A DNA stretch of 64,000 bases from Protopterus annectens. Its lineage: Eukaryota > Chordata > Ceratodontiformes > Protopteridae. Location of the stretch: the NCBI RefSeq assembly GCF_019279795.1, contig NC_056749.1, forward strand, positions 575,480,244 to 575,544,243, in the 5' to 3' direction. The position numbers and the translations under genes are program-made. Shown piece by piece: positions 47,640 to 58,489 of the stretch; position 1 is the stretch's first letter; each line of letters begins with the position of its first letter. The notes beneath the pieces are model-generated. The model was not told the origin of the DNA. It saw nothing but the letters and a program-made list of their open reading frames with translations, and made no database searches.

Positions 47640-50600
47640 AAAATACACATCCTCAGTTTCACTACATCACCTAAACCTTTACCTTTATCTTTATTTAATT
47701 TCAATCCCTTTCCCTTTAAACGTCCATACAAACAGACACTTCCCTCATCCATATTTTGTTCTTGGTAACTACAACTATATTGTCTGCGTATGCCAAAACT
47801 ACTGGAATCACCACCTCCTTCTGCATTACATATCTAGCATCTTTCATTTTATAAGCTACTCCACTCACTATTGCATTCATTACCAATGCAAACAGTATTC
47901 CACTCATGGGACTATACCACACTTCATGCATATTTCTTTATTCGGCATGTACATTAACACACTCACTCTTATTCTGATATGCTGCCATACACACTTTCTT
48001 AATTCTGTTACCTGTTCCATACTTTTTCATAACATCCCACAAAGCATCATGTCCTATAGTATCAAATGTCTTGCTAATATCACCTACCATAAGTATTACA
48101 TCCTCCCTTTTCCTTATAAAATCATCCACAGTTGCTCTCACAACCAGTAGCAATTCTTGATATCCCTTACCTTTTTTACCATCCATACTTTCTTTCATAA
48201 TGCTCCTCATCCTTCCGTATATTCTCCTGTCTATTACTCCCCATAAAAATGTATAATCTGTGTTGTTTAGAATGATGGATATCCAATTTTTTATTTCATT
48301 CTTCCCATCTTTCTCCTATATAAATTATATTATCCCACTACATAACTCTTCATTACTAAAACAGTACTTCAACCATTCACTCAGTATATTTACAAAAATA
48401 CTCTCTTTGCAGTCCAGTAATTTCTTGTACATTCCATACCATATACCATCTGAGCCTGGTACTGCATCAGAATTGACTTTCTTAAGAACTTTATCCAAAT
48501 CAGTTTTAGTATTTTTTTTAATTATTCCTTAGCTTTTCTGAAAATTTCTTTATTTTCCATCCTTATGCATATTTTCCTCATTCTGTACTACAGTGCTTAT
48601 AATTTGCTCGTGTTCTTTTTACCTCTCCTTTTACATTTTTCATTTCTCTCATTATGCTAATGTCCTCCTTTATTATTTTATCCAACTATGTAGACTCCTT
48701 CTCCCTTGTAAATAATATCTCTACCTAGACATTAACTCCGTAATAGTTTGTTCCTTTTACATCTTTTCCTACATCGTAATACTCTCTTGTGTTATTGTCT
48801 AAAATATCTAATAAATTTCTCTGAATTTTCCCATACTTCATGTTTACTTCCTTTCATACATCATCCTGCCACTGAAAGACACTTTTTATATCTTTTTTAA
48901 ATTCAGTCCGCCACTCAGACCAGTTTTTATTGAAGTCCTTCATGGCTGTATGATCCTGACATAACTGCAATACTTCCCACTCTCCAGTTTCTGTCTGTAA
49001 CTACTTATTTATTCTTAGTATTCCCTTTCTTATTTTAATCTGCTCTCTTCCTTCCATCTGTATTGCTGAATGGTCTGAAAAATTCATCACAACTCTATCA
49101 CCATCTTCTAGTCCCAAGCCTTCCCGATAATACAAAATAATCAGTTTTCAGATCAAAGTGTCCCCTTCTATAAGTACATTGACTTTTGTTCCACACATTT
49201 AAATTACCACATTTTATCACTTCCTGTATTTTTTTACATATTCTCCCTTTCTTTTTACGTCTCCCCCTTAAATCTCAGTTATAGTCTCTTGCAGTTATAC
49301 TTTTCATGTTAACTACTACATAGTCTAATATTTGATGAAACAGCTTTCCACTGGCTAGAATGTCAAAAAAATTCTTAGTGTCAGTCCCTTCTTGTGACAT
49401 CTCTTCCTGCATGCAAACTCTCTCCTCTGTATTCCCCTCCATGTATGTTTTTTTCTTTCTCTACAATTTCCTCTTCACCTAGTTGACCCTCTCACTCAAC
49501 CTTTTGTTGTCTTTCTTTATGTATGTTTTCTTCCCCTTCTTCTTCTTTTTCATTATTTACTGTTTGCTCTCGACAACCCATCCAAAAGTGTCTTTTTTTC
49601 ACAACCTGCATTCTATTACACGGCTTCTTGCTGTATATCCTTAATCTGCACACTGGGTTATATCATATCTTGAAGAAAACTTTTATTGTTATATCATATC
49701 TTGTTAGAATCATTAATTAAATGAGAAGAGTCCCCAAAGAAAGAAAAAAATTATTTAGGCTAGCCAGCATATAATGTTGCTCCTCTATGACCAGCCACAC
49801 AAATAACAGCAAGTGTTTCACCATATTTTTTGACATTTCAAAACAGCCTCCAATGTGTACACTCCATGACATAAATTTCTGTATCTCTAACTTTCACAGT
49901 GTTATCAACAGTTTCATACAAATCTTGTGTGCATTTTTAACATCTTCCAGTTTAGTAGTTCTAAAGTGCAAAGTAACTTTTTTAGCATTAACGTTACTGT
50001 CAGAAAGCAGATAATTATTCCATGGATAAATGTCCTTTTTGTTACATAGTTCCAGAAATTTCATCATCAGTTCCTCCGTTTCAAATGCTATGTCACAGAA
50101 GTCTCTGTTCCTGTTGGTATAAAAGAACACATTTCTTGAGCTTTAAATCTCAGAACATTTACCAAATTGTCCCACACATAATATCTGTTACAGTTATTTT
50201 TGTGTTCTTATTCTTACAGTTGTTCACTTCTTTTTAAAATCAGTTTTACTTAAAAGTTTGTTGCTGCACTCCTTTTTTTACCTGTTGTTGCTGCTGCATA
50301 AGTTAACTACTGTATTCTCTGCTGCCATAAAACCTGACTCTTTTTTTTTTCAATTTGTTGGGGTATTCTCTTTTACTTTCTGTCACTTCTGTATAAGTTT
50401 TAACTGCTGAATGTTCTGCTGCCACATCACCTGGTTCCTTCTCCACATAACTTTTTCACAAGTGCTAAGGATGGTAATCTGCCATCTCACCCCATGAAAC
50501 AGCAGAACTGTCATCAGGATCATCTTGCTCAATTATTTTCAACAGAATGACACATGCAAGACCTCCTAACATCATTTTGTTTATCCGCACCACTCCAATG

Positions 50601-50933
50601 GACTCACTCACTTCATTCTCCATTGAGACAGCTAAATGCTGCTTGTTTGTATCATCCACCCACAGTAATCTTTATTTATATTCTCATACTCTGTACCAGA
50701 TTTTCCATCTCCAGACTCTCTATAGGTTTTCAGTGCTCCATGCTGTTGCTTCTGTTAGGCCTCCTCATTGCTGCTGTAGGAGCCCTCTGTCTTCAACTAG
50801 CAGCTTCAAAAAGTAGAGAAAGTTCCCCAGTGCCCTGGCCAAATTTTCCTTAGTAGTATAAATACCACGTCGGTTCTCCCTTGAAAAGCGGCTGCTAGTC
50901 TAGTTGGACTAACTCAGTCAACAAAGGATGGAC

Positions 50934-50936
<3 letters not shown>
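47640..50936 (-). mobile_element. Tx1/L1-like LINE copy B, minus strand
   Basis: On the minus strand, ORF1 begins near 50660 (MENEVSESIGVVRINKMMLG) and continues with a folded-domain-like segment, FCDIAFETEELMMKFLELCN and VTLHFRTTKLEDVKN (50100-49930), and traces of knuckles near 49600. The endonuclease zone is decayed. RT is recognisable at 48210-47720: KGYQELLLVVRATVDDFIRK, ILMVGDISKTFDTIGHDALW, YSPMSGILFALVMNAIVSGV and LAYADNIVVVTKNK. The same blocks occur in copy A. The 3' UTR is missing: the copy stops where copy A's tail ends, so the two face each other. Many stops are present. Confidence 0.7.

Positions 50937-50973
<37 letters not shown>
50932..50973 (+). repeat. (GATA)n microsatellite
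   Basis: About ten perfect GATA units at the 5' end of LINE copy B. Confidence 0.96.
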
Positions 50974-50975
<2 letters not shown>

Positions 50976-51072
50976 AATAAAAATTACCCACCCCAGCATA
51001 CTGTTCTGAGGATGCAGAGAAACAGGTACTGCATATAATCCCTATGTTGCCACATTAGCAAGAAGACACTGG

Positions 51073-51199
51073 AATGCCATAAGGTGTTTACCTTACAGAC
51101 ACAAGATGCAGGATTTGATTCTCACATTAGGTAATTGGCTAGGCTTGAAGTGGTCTAAATGGGCAGTTAGCCTAGTGCTTATCTGTGAACCTATGAACC
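51073..51199 (+). mobile_element. tRNA-headed SINE (type S3) with a LINE family 2 tail
   Basis: AAGGTGTTTACCTTACAGAC and GATGCAGGATTTGATTCTCA form the head. AATTGGCTAGGCTTGAAGTG and GTTAGCCTAGTGCTTATCTG then GAACCTATGAACC form the tail. Confidence 0.8.
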
Positions 51200-51387
51200 C
51201 TAGTCAACCAAGTTCTGAGGTCCACAGTGATTTATATGAGGCCTCCGTCACTAACAGTGGGGATCACAGCAGTCCTAACTTCTCATCTGAATATCCTCTT
51301 CAGGAGATAGTGGGAGCAGGTGGTTCTTCCATATTTAGGCATGAAGAAGGGTCTTAAAGGACAGTTAAGGGATATCATAACAAGGGG

Positions 51388-51448
51388 ATAAAAGTCCCCT
51401 GCCCAGATTCGAGATCATAAGAGGATAAAAGTCCCCTGCCCAGATTCC
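51388..51448 (+). repeat. Two tandem copies of a 36-bp unit
   Basis: GATAAAAGTCCCCTGCCCAG plus ATTC occurs at about 51388 and 51424. Confidence 0.85.
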
Positions 51449-51814
51449 AACCTTGACCTTGCCAGAAGTTGCATCCTTTCAGAGATCACTGAAGGCAAAA
51501 GGTACAAAAGAGACATCTAAGAGTTCCTGCCAGAGCAAGAAAGCTTAAGATCTTGTTCCAGATTCCTTTTAGTGCTCAGGAAAATCAAATAATTCAGGTG
51601 TGGTCTACATCTCAGTGGCCTAAACAGTTTATTCCCTGGGAATGTTTTTGACATGGTCTGCTGCTGTCTATCCAATCTTGCTTATCCTAAGTAGACTAAA
51701 TAAGTTTTTTTGATTTCCAGGTTGTGCCTACCTTCTCTTAAAGATAGCCAAGTAGTTAAAGAGGTTTCTACATTTACATTTCAGAGCTAGTCACTACTAA
51801 TTTAATTTTGAAAT

Positions 51815-51945
51815 CTTCCGTTTGCCTTACTTTATCTCCTAATGTGTTCTCTATATGCATGTAGATTGTTGCAACCCCTCTCAGACTTCAGGGATCCGAG
51901 ACTTTCCCTTACCTGGATGACTTTTTTTTTTTGCTGTACTCACTC
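51815..51945 (+). mobile_element. DIRS-type RT fragment (fossil)
   Basis: The + strand keeps LSPNVFS, IVATPLRLQG and FPYLDD. DIRS elements have this block around the catalytic YLDD of RT (family form FGLSTAP.VF...PLR..GI..FPYLDD). It is short and broken, with no flanking DIRS parts identified. It could belong with the larger DIRS pieces further right, but that is not shown. Confidence 0.5.
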
Positions 51946-51949
51946 AGTG

Positions 51950-53379
51950 TACTCTGGATAAATAGGAGCAGTTATCTGCTCCAGCTGTTCTCATCCCTCT
52001 GATTGAGAGTGAATACCACAAAATTCCATTAGCTTCTTTTTTAGTTGCTCAGATTCATAGGCTGCTGTATGCACTATTTATAATGCATTTTTGCCCCATG
52101 ACAGGGTCTTGTTTGTGAATTAAAATTGTTACATTTCATGGCTGTGTGGTGTAGAGGGATGGAGCTAGGACTGAGCTAGGCAACTAGGGTTCATTTAAAA
52201 TCCCAGCAGTGGTAGAGCCACACAGGGACAGGGGAGGAAAGAAAGGGTATGGCCAGCTTGATGCTGTCCTGGGGAGGAGAGGAGGATGTGCATGCCAGGG
52301 GAGCACATGGGTATAGTATGATTTCTTTGGTGGACATTGGGGAATGAATCCACTGTGCTTAGAGGTTGATGGGTGGATGGATGGTGGCATGTACTACTCT
52401 TGCAAAAGCAAGGAACAGTCCAGCAGTGATACTTGTTTTCAAGCAAGGTTATGTTGCAATTAGAGTGGCTATCCAGAAGAATTAGGTTGGAACTATGTTC
52501 CAGAGGTTACCAAAGAACATCTTAACAGATGCTGAAGTTTTGCAAGTATGATAATAATAGATCTGTAAGAGGGGGGTCTGTCTTCAGTATTATATCATCC
52601 CTCTGTCTCCTATCTTTTACCTTATTGCCTTTATCTTCTCTTCTGCTCTCCTGTGTTTTTCTTCTGATGTTCTCACCTGTCTTGCTAAACTTCATGACTG
52701 AAGGGAGAGGAGATTGTGACGCATGATGTGAAAAGGGATAATATCTGTTGCATGATGGGAGGTGGGAGGATAATTGACTGCCTGGGAAAGTTTTATGTAC
52801 TAAGTGATCCCAGAGCTCATGGAATAGATCCTAGAGGTTACTAAAGATGGACCCTTTTCTTACAGATCTACAGTTATGCTACGTAAGTTGTTTTTTAATG
52901 TTTTGTCTGACGTGACTATCCATACATGCTCAGCTTCTTCAGAAGTATCTTGACATCACCTAAGTCGATCTGACAGTTGAGTTGTTGAAATGGTAATGTC
53001 ACAGTAAAAGTGATTCCTTTTGGTTTCTTGTTACTTCTGGAATTAAACTGGCAGTGTTCAGGTCTGTGATCCTTTTGCATCTTCACTGACGCCCTATTTA
53101 TATTTGTATGTTTGAAATCTCATACTTTGTGATACCTTTGGAATGTTGTCTGACCCTGTGCTGATTCTTTCTGTTTCCAGATTTAAAGTAATGCCATTTG
53201 CAGTATTAGTGCCCTTAAAGTAAACTGAAGCCCCTTTCTTTAATGATAGATCTAGAAAGCTATGCATTTTTGCTGTAAAAGAATCTGACTCACTCTTGGA
53301 TATTACTTTTTTCCTTTAGAAGTATATCAGATGGTACTTGGATTTCTATTGTTGCAGACTGTATTTTTATTGTATTAAT
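51950..53379. other. UBL3 intron sequence without recognisable elements
   Basis: Short chance frames on both strands. A CT/GA-rich stretch lies near 52190-52380. Nothing else stands out before the pyrimidine tract of the exon. Confidence 0.55.
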
Positions 53380-53406
53380 TTCTTTCTTTCTTTTTCTGCT
53401 CCCCAG
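53380..53406 (+). promoter_or_regulatory. UBL3: Splice acceptor of the UBL3 exon
   Basis: A long pyrimidine tract (TTTCTTTCTTTCTTTTTCTG then CTCCCCAG) runs directly into the conserved reading frame. It is a textbook U2-type acceptor and fixes the exon start at 53407. Confidence 0.85.
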
Positions 53407-53515
53407 ATAAGTCTACGACTGATTTTGGTCAGTGGTAAAACACAAGAGTTTGACTTCTCTCCAGATGATTCTGCATCTGACATTGCTAAACACGTGTATG
53501 AAAACTGGCCCATGA
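53407..53515 (+). CDS. UBL3: Ubiquitin-like protein 3 (UBL3 or UBL3 paralogue), internal exon 2
   Basis: The exon translates in phase 0 to 36 residues from ISLRLILVSGKTQEF to HVYENWPM. This is the first beta-hairpin and helix of the ubiquitin-like fold of UBL3, a prenylated membrane-anchored ubiquitin-like protein known as a modifier that sorts proteins into small extracellular vesicles. The acceptor is a pyrimidine run ending CCCCAG at 53401-53406 and the donor is GTAAG at 53516-53520. The exon is 109 bases, so it starts in phase 0 and ends with one base of a split codon, as I recall for the UBL3 gene. From memory, human UBL3 differs at about five of these 36 positions, including Asp where the family usually has Leu after EF. 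The split codon begins with A, so the next residue would be Asn, Thr, Ser, Lys, Arg, Ile or Met rather than the usual Asp. Those differences leave open a UBL3b-like paralogue. The other exons lie outside the window. Confidence 0.88.
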
Positions 53516-53521
53516 GTAAGG
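53516..53521 (+). promoter_or_regulatory. UBL3: Splice donor of the UBL3 exon
   Basis: GTAAGG follows immediately after the conserved WPM residues plus one base. The frame continues open for 11 more codons into the intron, but those residues have no family resemblance, so the donor is placed here. Confidence 0.8.
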
Positions 53522-54289
53522 AAACAGCTTTTTCTTTAACAGCTGTATAGTGGCATTGATACTCCTTTTTGCTGTTGTATACTATCTAAGACCATTAGTA
53601 TAATGAGAAAAATGCCTCTTGACATATATTCCCTCTTGTGTTGATGTTTTGTATTAATTAGTTATACTGTCTTATGTAAGTAATGGAAGAAAAACTAGAA
53701 TTAAGCATGCTAATTATTACAAAACAAAATATATACATTTTTTTCCCATTTTTGTTTGTGCGTTTGTGAGCAAAGTAGGGGTTGAATAGTCTTGAGAATA
53801 CCTTACATCCAGAAACGTGTGTGTGAGTCTGTGTATAGTACACTGTATAGGTATATGTGTAGTTACACATGTTCAGTAGCGAATATTGCATAGAGAGATA
53901 CAAATGGATACCGTATGGCAGGGAAGAAAAGATATAGTACTTTTTGTACTTGTAGTCTAAAGGAGGTAGTTGTATTTACAAGCACAACAATGAAGAGTTA
54001 AGCAGATCTCAGTAAATATACAATATTGGATTATTTTGGTGAGCTTTATAAAGACAACGCAGCTGTGTGTTGACATTGTTTCATCATAAATGTGTAACAG
54101 CTTATTACAGTGTGCTATTATAAAGCAAGTGTTGGGTGGGCAGTACAAAATTAGAATTTTCCAAAAATATTCTTCTAGATTACAGTTAATCAGATGATTA
54201 GTCAGCGTACGTCAGTTTGATTCACGTTGCATCTGAACAAATAAACTGCATCTGAACAATAACAGAAAAAAAAACAGCAGGAAGAACAG
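53522..54289. other. UBL3 downstream intron sequence
   Basis: AT-rich, with only short frames. I see no further UBL3 exon. Confidence 0.6.
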
Positions 54290-57200
54290 GTATGTACAGG
54301 TAGTTACTATCCTAGCATAATTTGTTATGCAGTCACCCATTTTAATCCCTTCCCTTAAGAGCACTTGGATGCTATGTGCTACTAGCTCCTCTCTGCCTTA
54401 TCCTTCCTAACCTTTGTCCCCGCTTAACCTCTCCATCATCTGTTCCTTTCTTGCTCAGCTGATGTCCTGCCTGAAATCACTGTTGCAGTATTCCTTACAA
54501 GTGGGTTGTCACTGATGATGTCCTGTTGGGCTACCAAACCTTTACTGTTGTATGCCTGATGTATGACCTCTGCTCATATGCATTGGGGTATAAAGATGGA
54601 TGTATGAGCATGGACCCTCAGACTAACTTGCTGCCAGCCCAAATGCAGGTTGTGCATCTGTAGGACTGTTCGCTGTTTGGTCATTGGTACTTTTGCTTTG
54701 TTTGTTTCATCAAGATAAGTGACCTGTTGGGGAACTTTATTTTTTACCTTATGTTTTATTGTTTGAAAGTTTTAGATGTTAGCTAGGAGGAGCAAGTGTG
54801 AGTACAGTAGGCAGATTCCTTACAAGGACTTGCATGCCAAGTGTCTTGTTTGCCTAGGCTCAGAACAGTATCATAAAAACTGCTCTGTCAGTTGTTCATT
54901 CCAAAAATCCTTAGATCTAGGCTGTCTGCTCTTATCACTTTCCTCGAGACCCAGCATCTTAAACTGCTGTCCCAGTCCACACTGGCTGACTCCACATCCT
55001 AGGATATCTCTCTTCTGTTGAAGAAAAAGCTTAAGAGGCCCTGAGTGGATCAGCAGTCCAACGTTTCTGACTCTGACACACCAGCTGAGGTTATAGAACC
55101 CATGTTTGTCAGATTTTGCTTAGCTGCCTGCTACTGAGACCCTGTTGGAAGCCAGTATGGCTCCTGAGGCTTTACAAACTGCGAGTGCATCTGAGGAACC
55201 ACGTCTGTCTAGTTCAGAAGGGCTGCATGTAGTCCCTCAAATTATAATTAGGGAAGTGATCCCAGGTTGCCTAGTAGAGGTCAGACAGGGTTCCAAACCT
55301 CATCCAGGCAGGTGTCATACCCAGGGAGAAAAAAAAAAAAACAGAAGACTAAGCATTTACCCCAGGAAAATCCACCCTGGTTTCCTCCTGTTTGCATTAG
55401 GAGCAGGACAAGGATTCAGACCATTCTCTGGATTATTCCTCACAGATGCATTTCCCTGGACAAGTCCCCTCTGACAAAGGGGACTGCCTTTCACGTGATA
55501 CACTTATTGAGGAAGTTTCCTTTGGGGGGACTAAACAGAACATGATGAAACACTTTGATTAGCAGTCTTCTCAGATGCCTGATGTCCAGAAGAGGTATTA
55601 CTCTCTTTTGGAGATGGGTATCCCTGCCCCTTTTCTGGTCCCTCTTGTCCTTGAGGCTTTCCTGGATGCTTTTCAGTCCGCCTGTTCTGCTCCTAACTCT
55701 GAACCTCCAGCATCCAAAGGACTAGCTAGGTTTTACAAGGTCCCTTATGACCTAAAATGTATTTATTTATTTATTGCATTTGTTTACTAGGAGAGTCCAC
55801 TGGGCCTAAAAGAGCCCATTTTCAGTGAAGGCCCTGGGAGAAAAGCTCCGACAAGAACACAGATACAGAAAATATTAAACATTAATGGGTACAAAAATAG
55901 ATACAGTGTTAAACATAGTGATTACTGTAATATATACACAATATATACATAAAAGCAGGAATTTTGTTGGTTGCCAGATGAATTCAATCAGGCAGGTATA
56001 AACAGGGACATATTAATCAGCATTATTGTACCAGTATCAAAAAGTGATAATTATTATGGAGAAAATAGCAGTAGCAAAAAGCATAGGAGTTTAGTTATCA
56101 TATAAGGCGAAGGAGGGGGTTAGGTTATAGAGCAGGTAACATAGCCAGGAAATGTTGAGATGATTTTTCAGTATTTGTTTGAAGTTGGTGGTGTTGCCTG
56201 TGTTTCTTATAGAAGGTGGAAGTGAGTTCCATAAGCTGGCGATGGTGAAGGAATAGAGGAGATGACCAGCAGGTGAGGTGGACTTGTCTACTTTTAGAAG
56301 TAGATGATTTTCAGATCTTACTTGCCTACTGGGTTGGTATTAGGCAAGTAGTGTCCAGAAAGCAGGACAGTCTGTGGGTTTGTAGATTATTTTCTGTGCT
56401 GTAGGTAGTTGGGTGAATGAGAGATGGTGGGGGAGTTCCAGCCAGCCTAATTGTTTCATCGAGTTACAGTGGTGGGATGAGAATTTGGCCGTGGTGGAAA
56501 ATTTGGCTATTCTGTTGTAACACATTTCAAGTTTGTATTTTACAGAATTTTAGACATTAGTGAGGAGAGGGGCGCCGTAAAGGAAAGAGGGTAATAAAAA
56601 GGTGGTTCCAAGGGTTTGTCTAGTAGAGAGGCTAAGAAAATGTTGGTGCCTGTAGGGCATACCAAGCTTTTGGTGTGTTTTTTTGATGTTATTGTTTATG
56701 TGTAGGTCAAAGTTAAGGTTTTCATCTATAATAATGTTTAGTAGTTAAGTGTGTGGAGCAACTTCTGTAGTGGTATTGTCTTGGGCTTGTATAGTGAACG
56801 TTTTTTATCTAGGGGAGTGTTTTTTTTTAAAGGTAAAAATAACTAGTTTCATTTTTTTTTTCAGATTAAGGTCAAGATGATTGTTATAGCTGTATAGAAA
56901 CATCTGTGTATATATCTATATAAAAACCCAGTTGCAGACCCTTCTTCAGTTTCTCTCTTTCAGATAAGCCCTCTAAGCTGCTGCCCAGGGCTAATACCAT
57001 ACCTACAGACAAAGACAGTATGGCTAAGATAACTGTGGAAAGAAGGTTTACACTTCTGCCACCCTTGCTTTTAGGGCAATTAATTACCGCACTCAAATGA
57101 CAAAGTATTTGGTCTCTGTTCTGGCCTCATTGAATAAAGTTGTCTGAGATCCTCCTACTGCCAACTTTAAGCAGCAGATGCAGAGGTTACTTTTGCAAGC

Positions 57201-58120
57201 CACTCAGATTGCCAGGCACAGCATTAGGTGCAGTTAAGATGCTGTAGATGATTCTGCAAGGACAGCTGTCACTGAAGCTGTTATCCACAGATATGCATGG
57301 CTCTGCAATCAACCTATTCCTGAGGATTTCAGATCTAAAATTCTAGATTCACCTTTGAACAAAGACTTACTGTTTGGTTGTCAGGTGGCCAATCATTTTA
57401 AAACTCTCCAAGACCAAGGTAAGACCATGAAAGACTGCCGACAGAGACATCTCTCCTCCATTCCTAGATACCGTAGGAAATACCCAGTTAAATCTACTTC
57501 CTTCATTAGAAGGGACGTTAGGCCTGTTCAAGCAACGAAAATACCTTAGGAAACAATGCTCTGAAAAATCACAAAGGGAAATTCCAGCTGGGAGGCCTCC
57601 CTTTGGTGGCAGACGTTTATGACTACCTCTGCATACCCCTTCACCACTCCCTAACCTCACTTCCCCTGTTTCCCAAAGACTACCTTTCTCCCTGGCCAGG
57701 TGAGAAAATATTACCAGTGATAAACGGGTCCTCTTCATCATCAGAGGTGGCTATTCCACGTCTGAGAGGCTTGCCTCCTCCTCATCCACAAACCCAATTT
57801 CTCTTCTGACCCCGTCATCAAGACCTCTTGAATCAGGGGACCATTGAGCAAGTCCCAAAATAATTCAGTGGAAAAGGGTTTTATCCAAGGGTATTTGCTA
57901 TACCAAGAAAGGAAGGGAAGTGAAGACCCATTCTAGACATTTCTACCCTGAACACATATCTGACTGCGCCCTCTTTCAGAATGTTGTCCATTTAGAAGCT
58001 TCTTCCTTTCAGTCTACCACAGGCTTTCTTAGTGTGATTAGATCTGAAGGATGCTTACCTTCACATTCCTGTCTGTCCTTCCTGCAGGAGATTCCTCGGG
58101 GTTTTTTTTTTTTTTTTTTT
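54290..58120 (+). mobile_element. DIRS-type retroelement fossil: leader, gag-like ORF and RT start
   Basis: The leader near 54300 has CTATCCTAGCATAATTTGTT, a self-complementary stretch that resembles DIRS terminal repeats. From 54776 the gag-like part reads KYSRQIP-type YSRQIPYKDLHAKCLVCLGS then KNCSVSCSFQKS, the Cys/His-rich block of vertebrate DIRS ORF1. It continues past 55575 (PDVQKRYYSLLEMGIPAPFL) and, after a LINE insertion, to RTAVTEAVIHRYAWLCNQPI and LNKDLLFG (57250-57370). RT begins near 57880 with FYPRVFAIPRKEGK and RPILDIS. The copy is broken in many places and ends in an inverted repeat. Old. Confidence 0.75.
55757..56925 (-). mobile_element. LINE family 1 (CR1/L2-like), 5'-truncated, inside the DIRS fossil
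   Basis: The minus strand carries CYNRIAKFSTTAKFSSHHCN, MKQLGWLELPHHLSFTQLPT, SLWNSLPPSIRN and LKNHLNISWLCYL. It then has the 3' UTR and tail (CTCCCAGGGCCTTCACTGAA ... AACAAATGCAATAAATAAAT in sense). DIRS gag-like sequence lies on both sides. It is younger than the DIRS copy. Confidence 0.86.
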
Positions 58121-58467
58121 TGGCACCTCACATTTTCATTTTAATGCTCTGCTTTTTGGTTTTTCCACAGCACCAAGCATGTACACAAATTGCAAATAAG
58201 AAAGAAGAGGAAAAGCAATGCCCAAAGAAAAAAACAAAAGCAAAATTGCCAAAATAACCAAAAAGTCCAAAGGCACTGCTGAGTACCAAAACCAGGAGAT
58301 GCAGAAAGTGGTAGAATCACAAGAACTTTATTAAGCAAACTAAAAAAAAAAAAAAACCTGAGGAATCTCTCCTGCAGGAAGGATGGATAGGGATAGAAGG
58401 TAGGCATCCTTCAGATCTAATGACACTAAGAAAGCCTGTGGTAGACTGAACGGAAGAAGCTTCTAAA
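57991..58467. repeat. Inverted repeat of DIRS RT sequence with homopolymer inner ends
   Basis: The left arm (57991-58120) and right arm (58343-58467) are near-perfect reverse complements. The inner ends are a T-run on the left and an A-run on the right. The 220-bp spacer starts GGCACCTCACATTTTCATTT and is A-rich, without recognised motifs. Confidence 0.88.
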
Positions 58468-58489
58468 GGGAGAGCATTCACCTTAATCT
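58343..58489 (-). mobile_element. DIRS RT fragment in inverted orientation (fossil)
   Basis: The minus strand reads LEASSVQSTTGFLSVIRSEG in a frame shared with the + strand piece at 57991-58080 (LEASSFQSTTGFLSVIRSEG). It ends where LINE family 1 begins. Confidence 0.75.

Noticed and set aside
47590-48150. 186-codon plus-strand frame
   Set aside because: It is antisense to the recognisable LINE RT on the minus strand; no independent motif.
52184-52446. Overlapping minus-strand Pro/His/Ser-rich frames
   Set aside because: A GA/CT-rich stretch gives these frames by composition; no splice or family support.
55034-55070. Possible next UBL3 exon from residues resembling ISSP
   Set aside because: It lies in the DIRS gag-like frame and lacks splice sites and the expected EEEQVSSPNILRL context.
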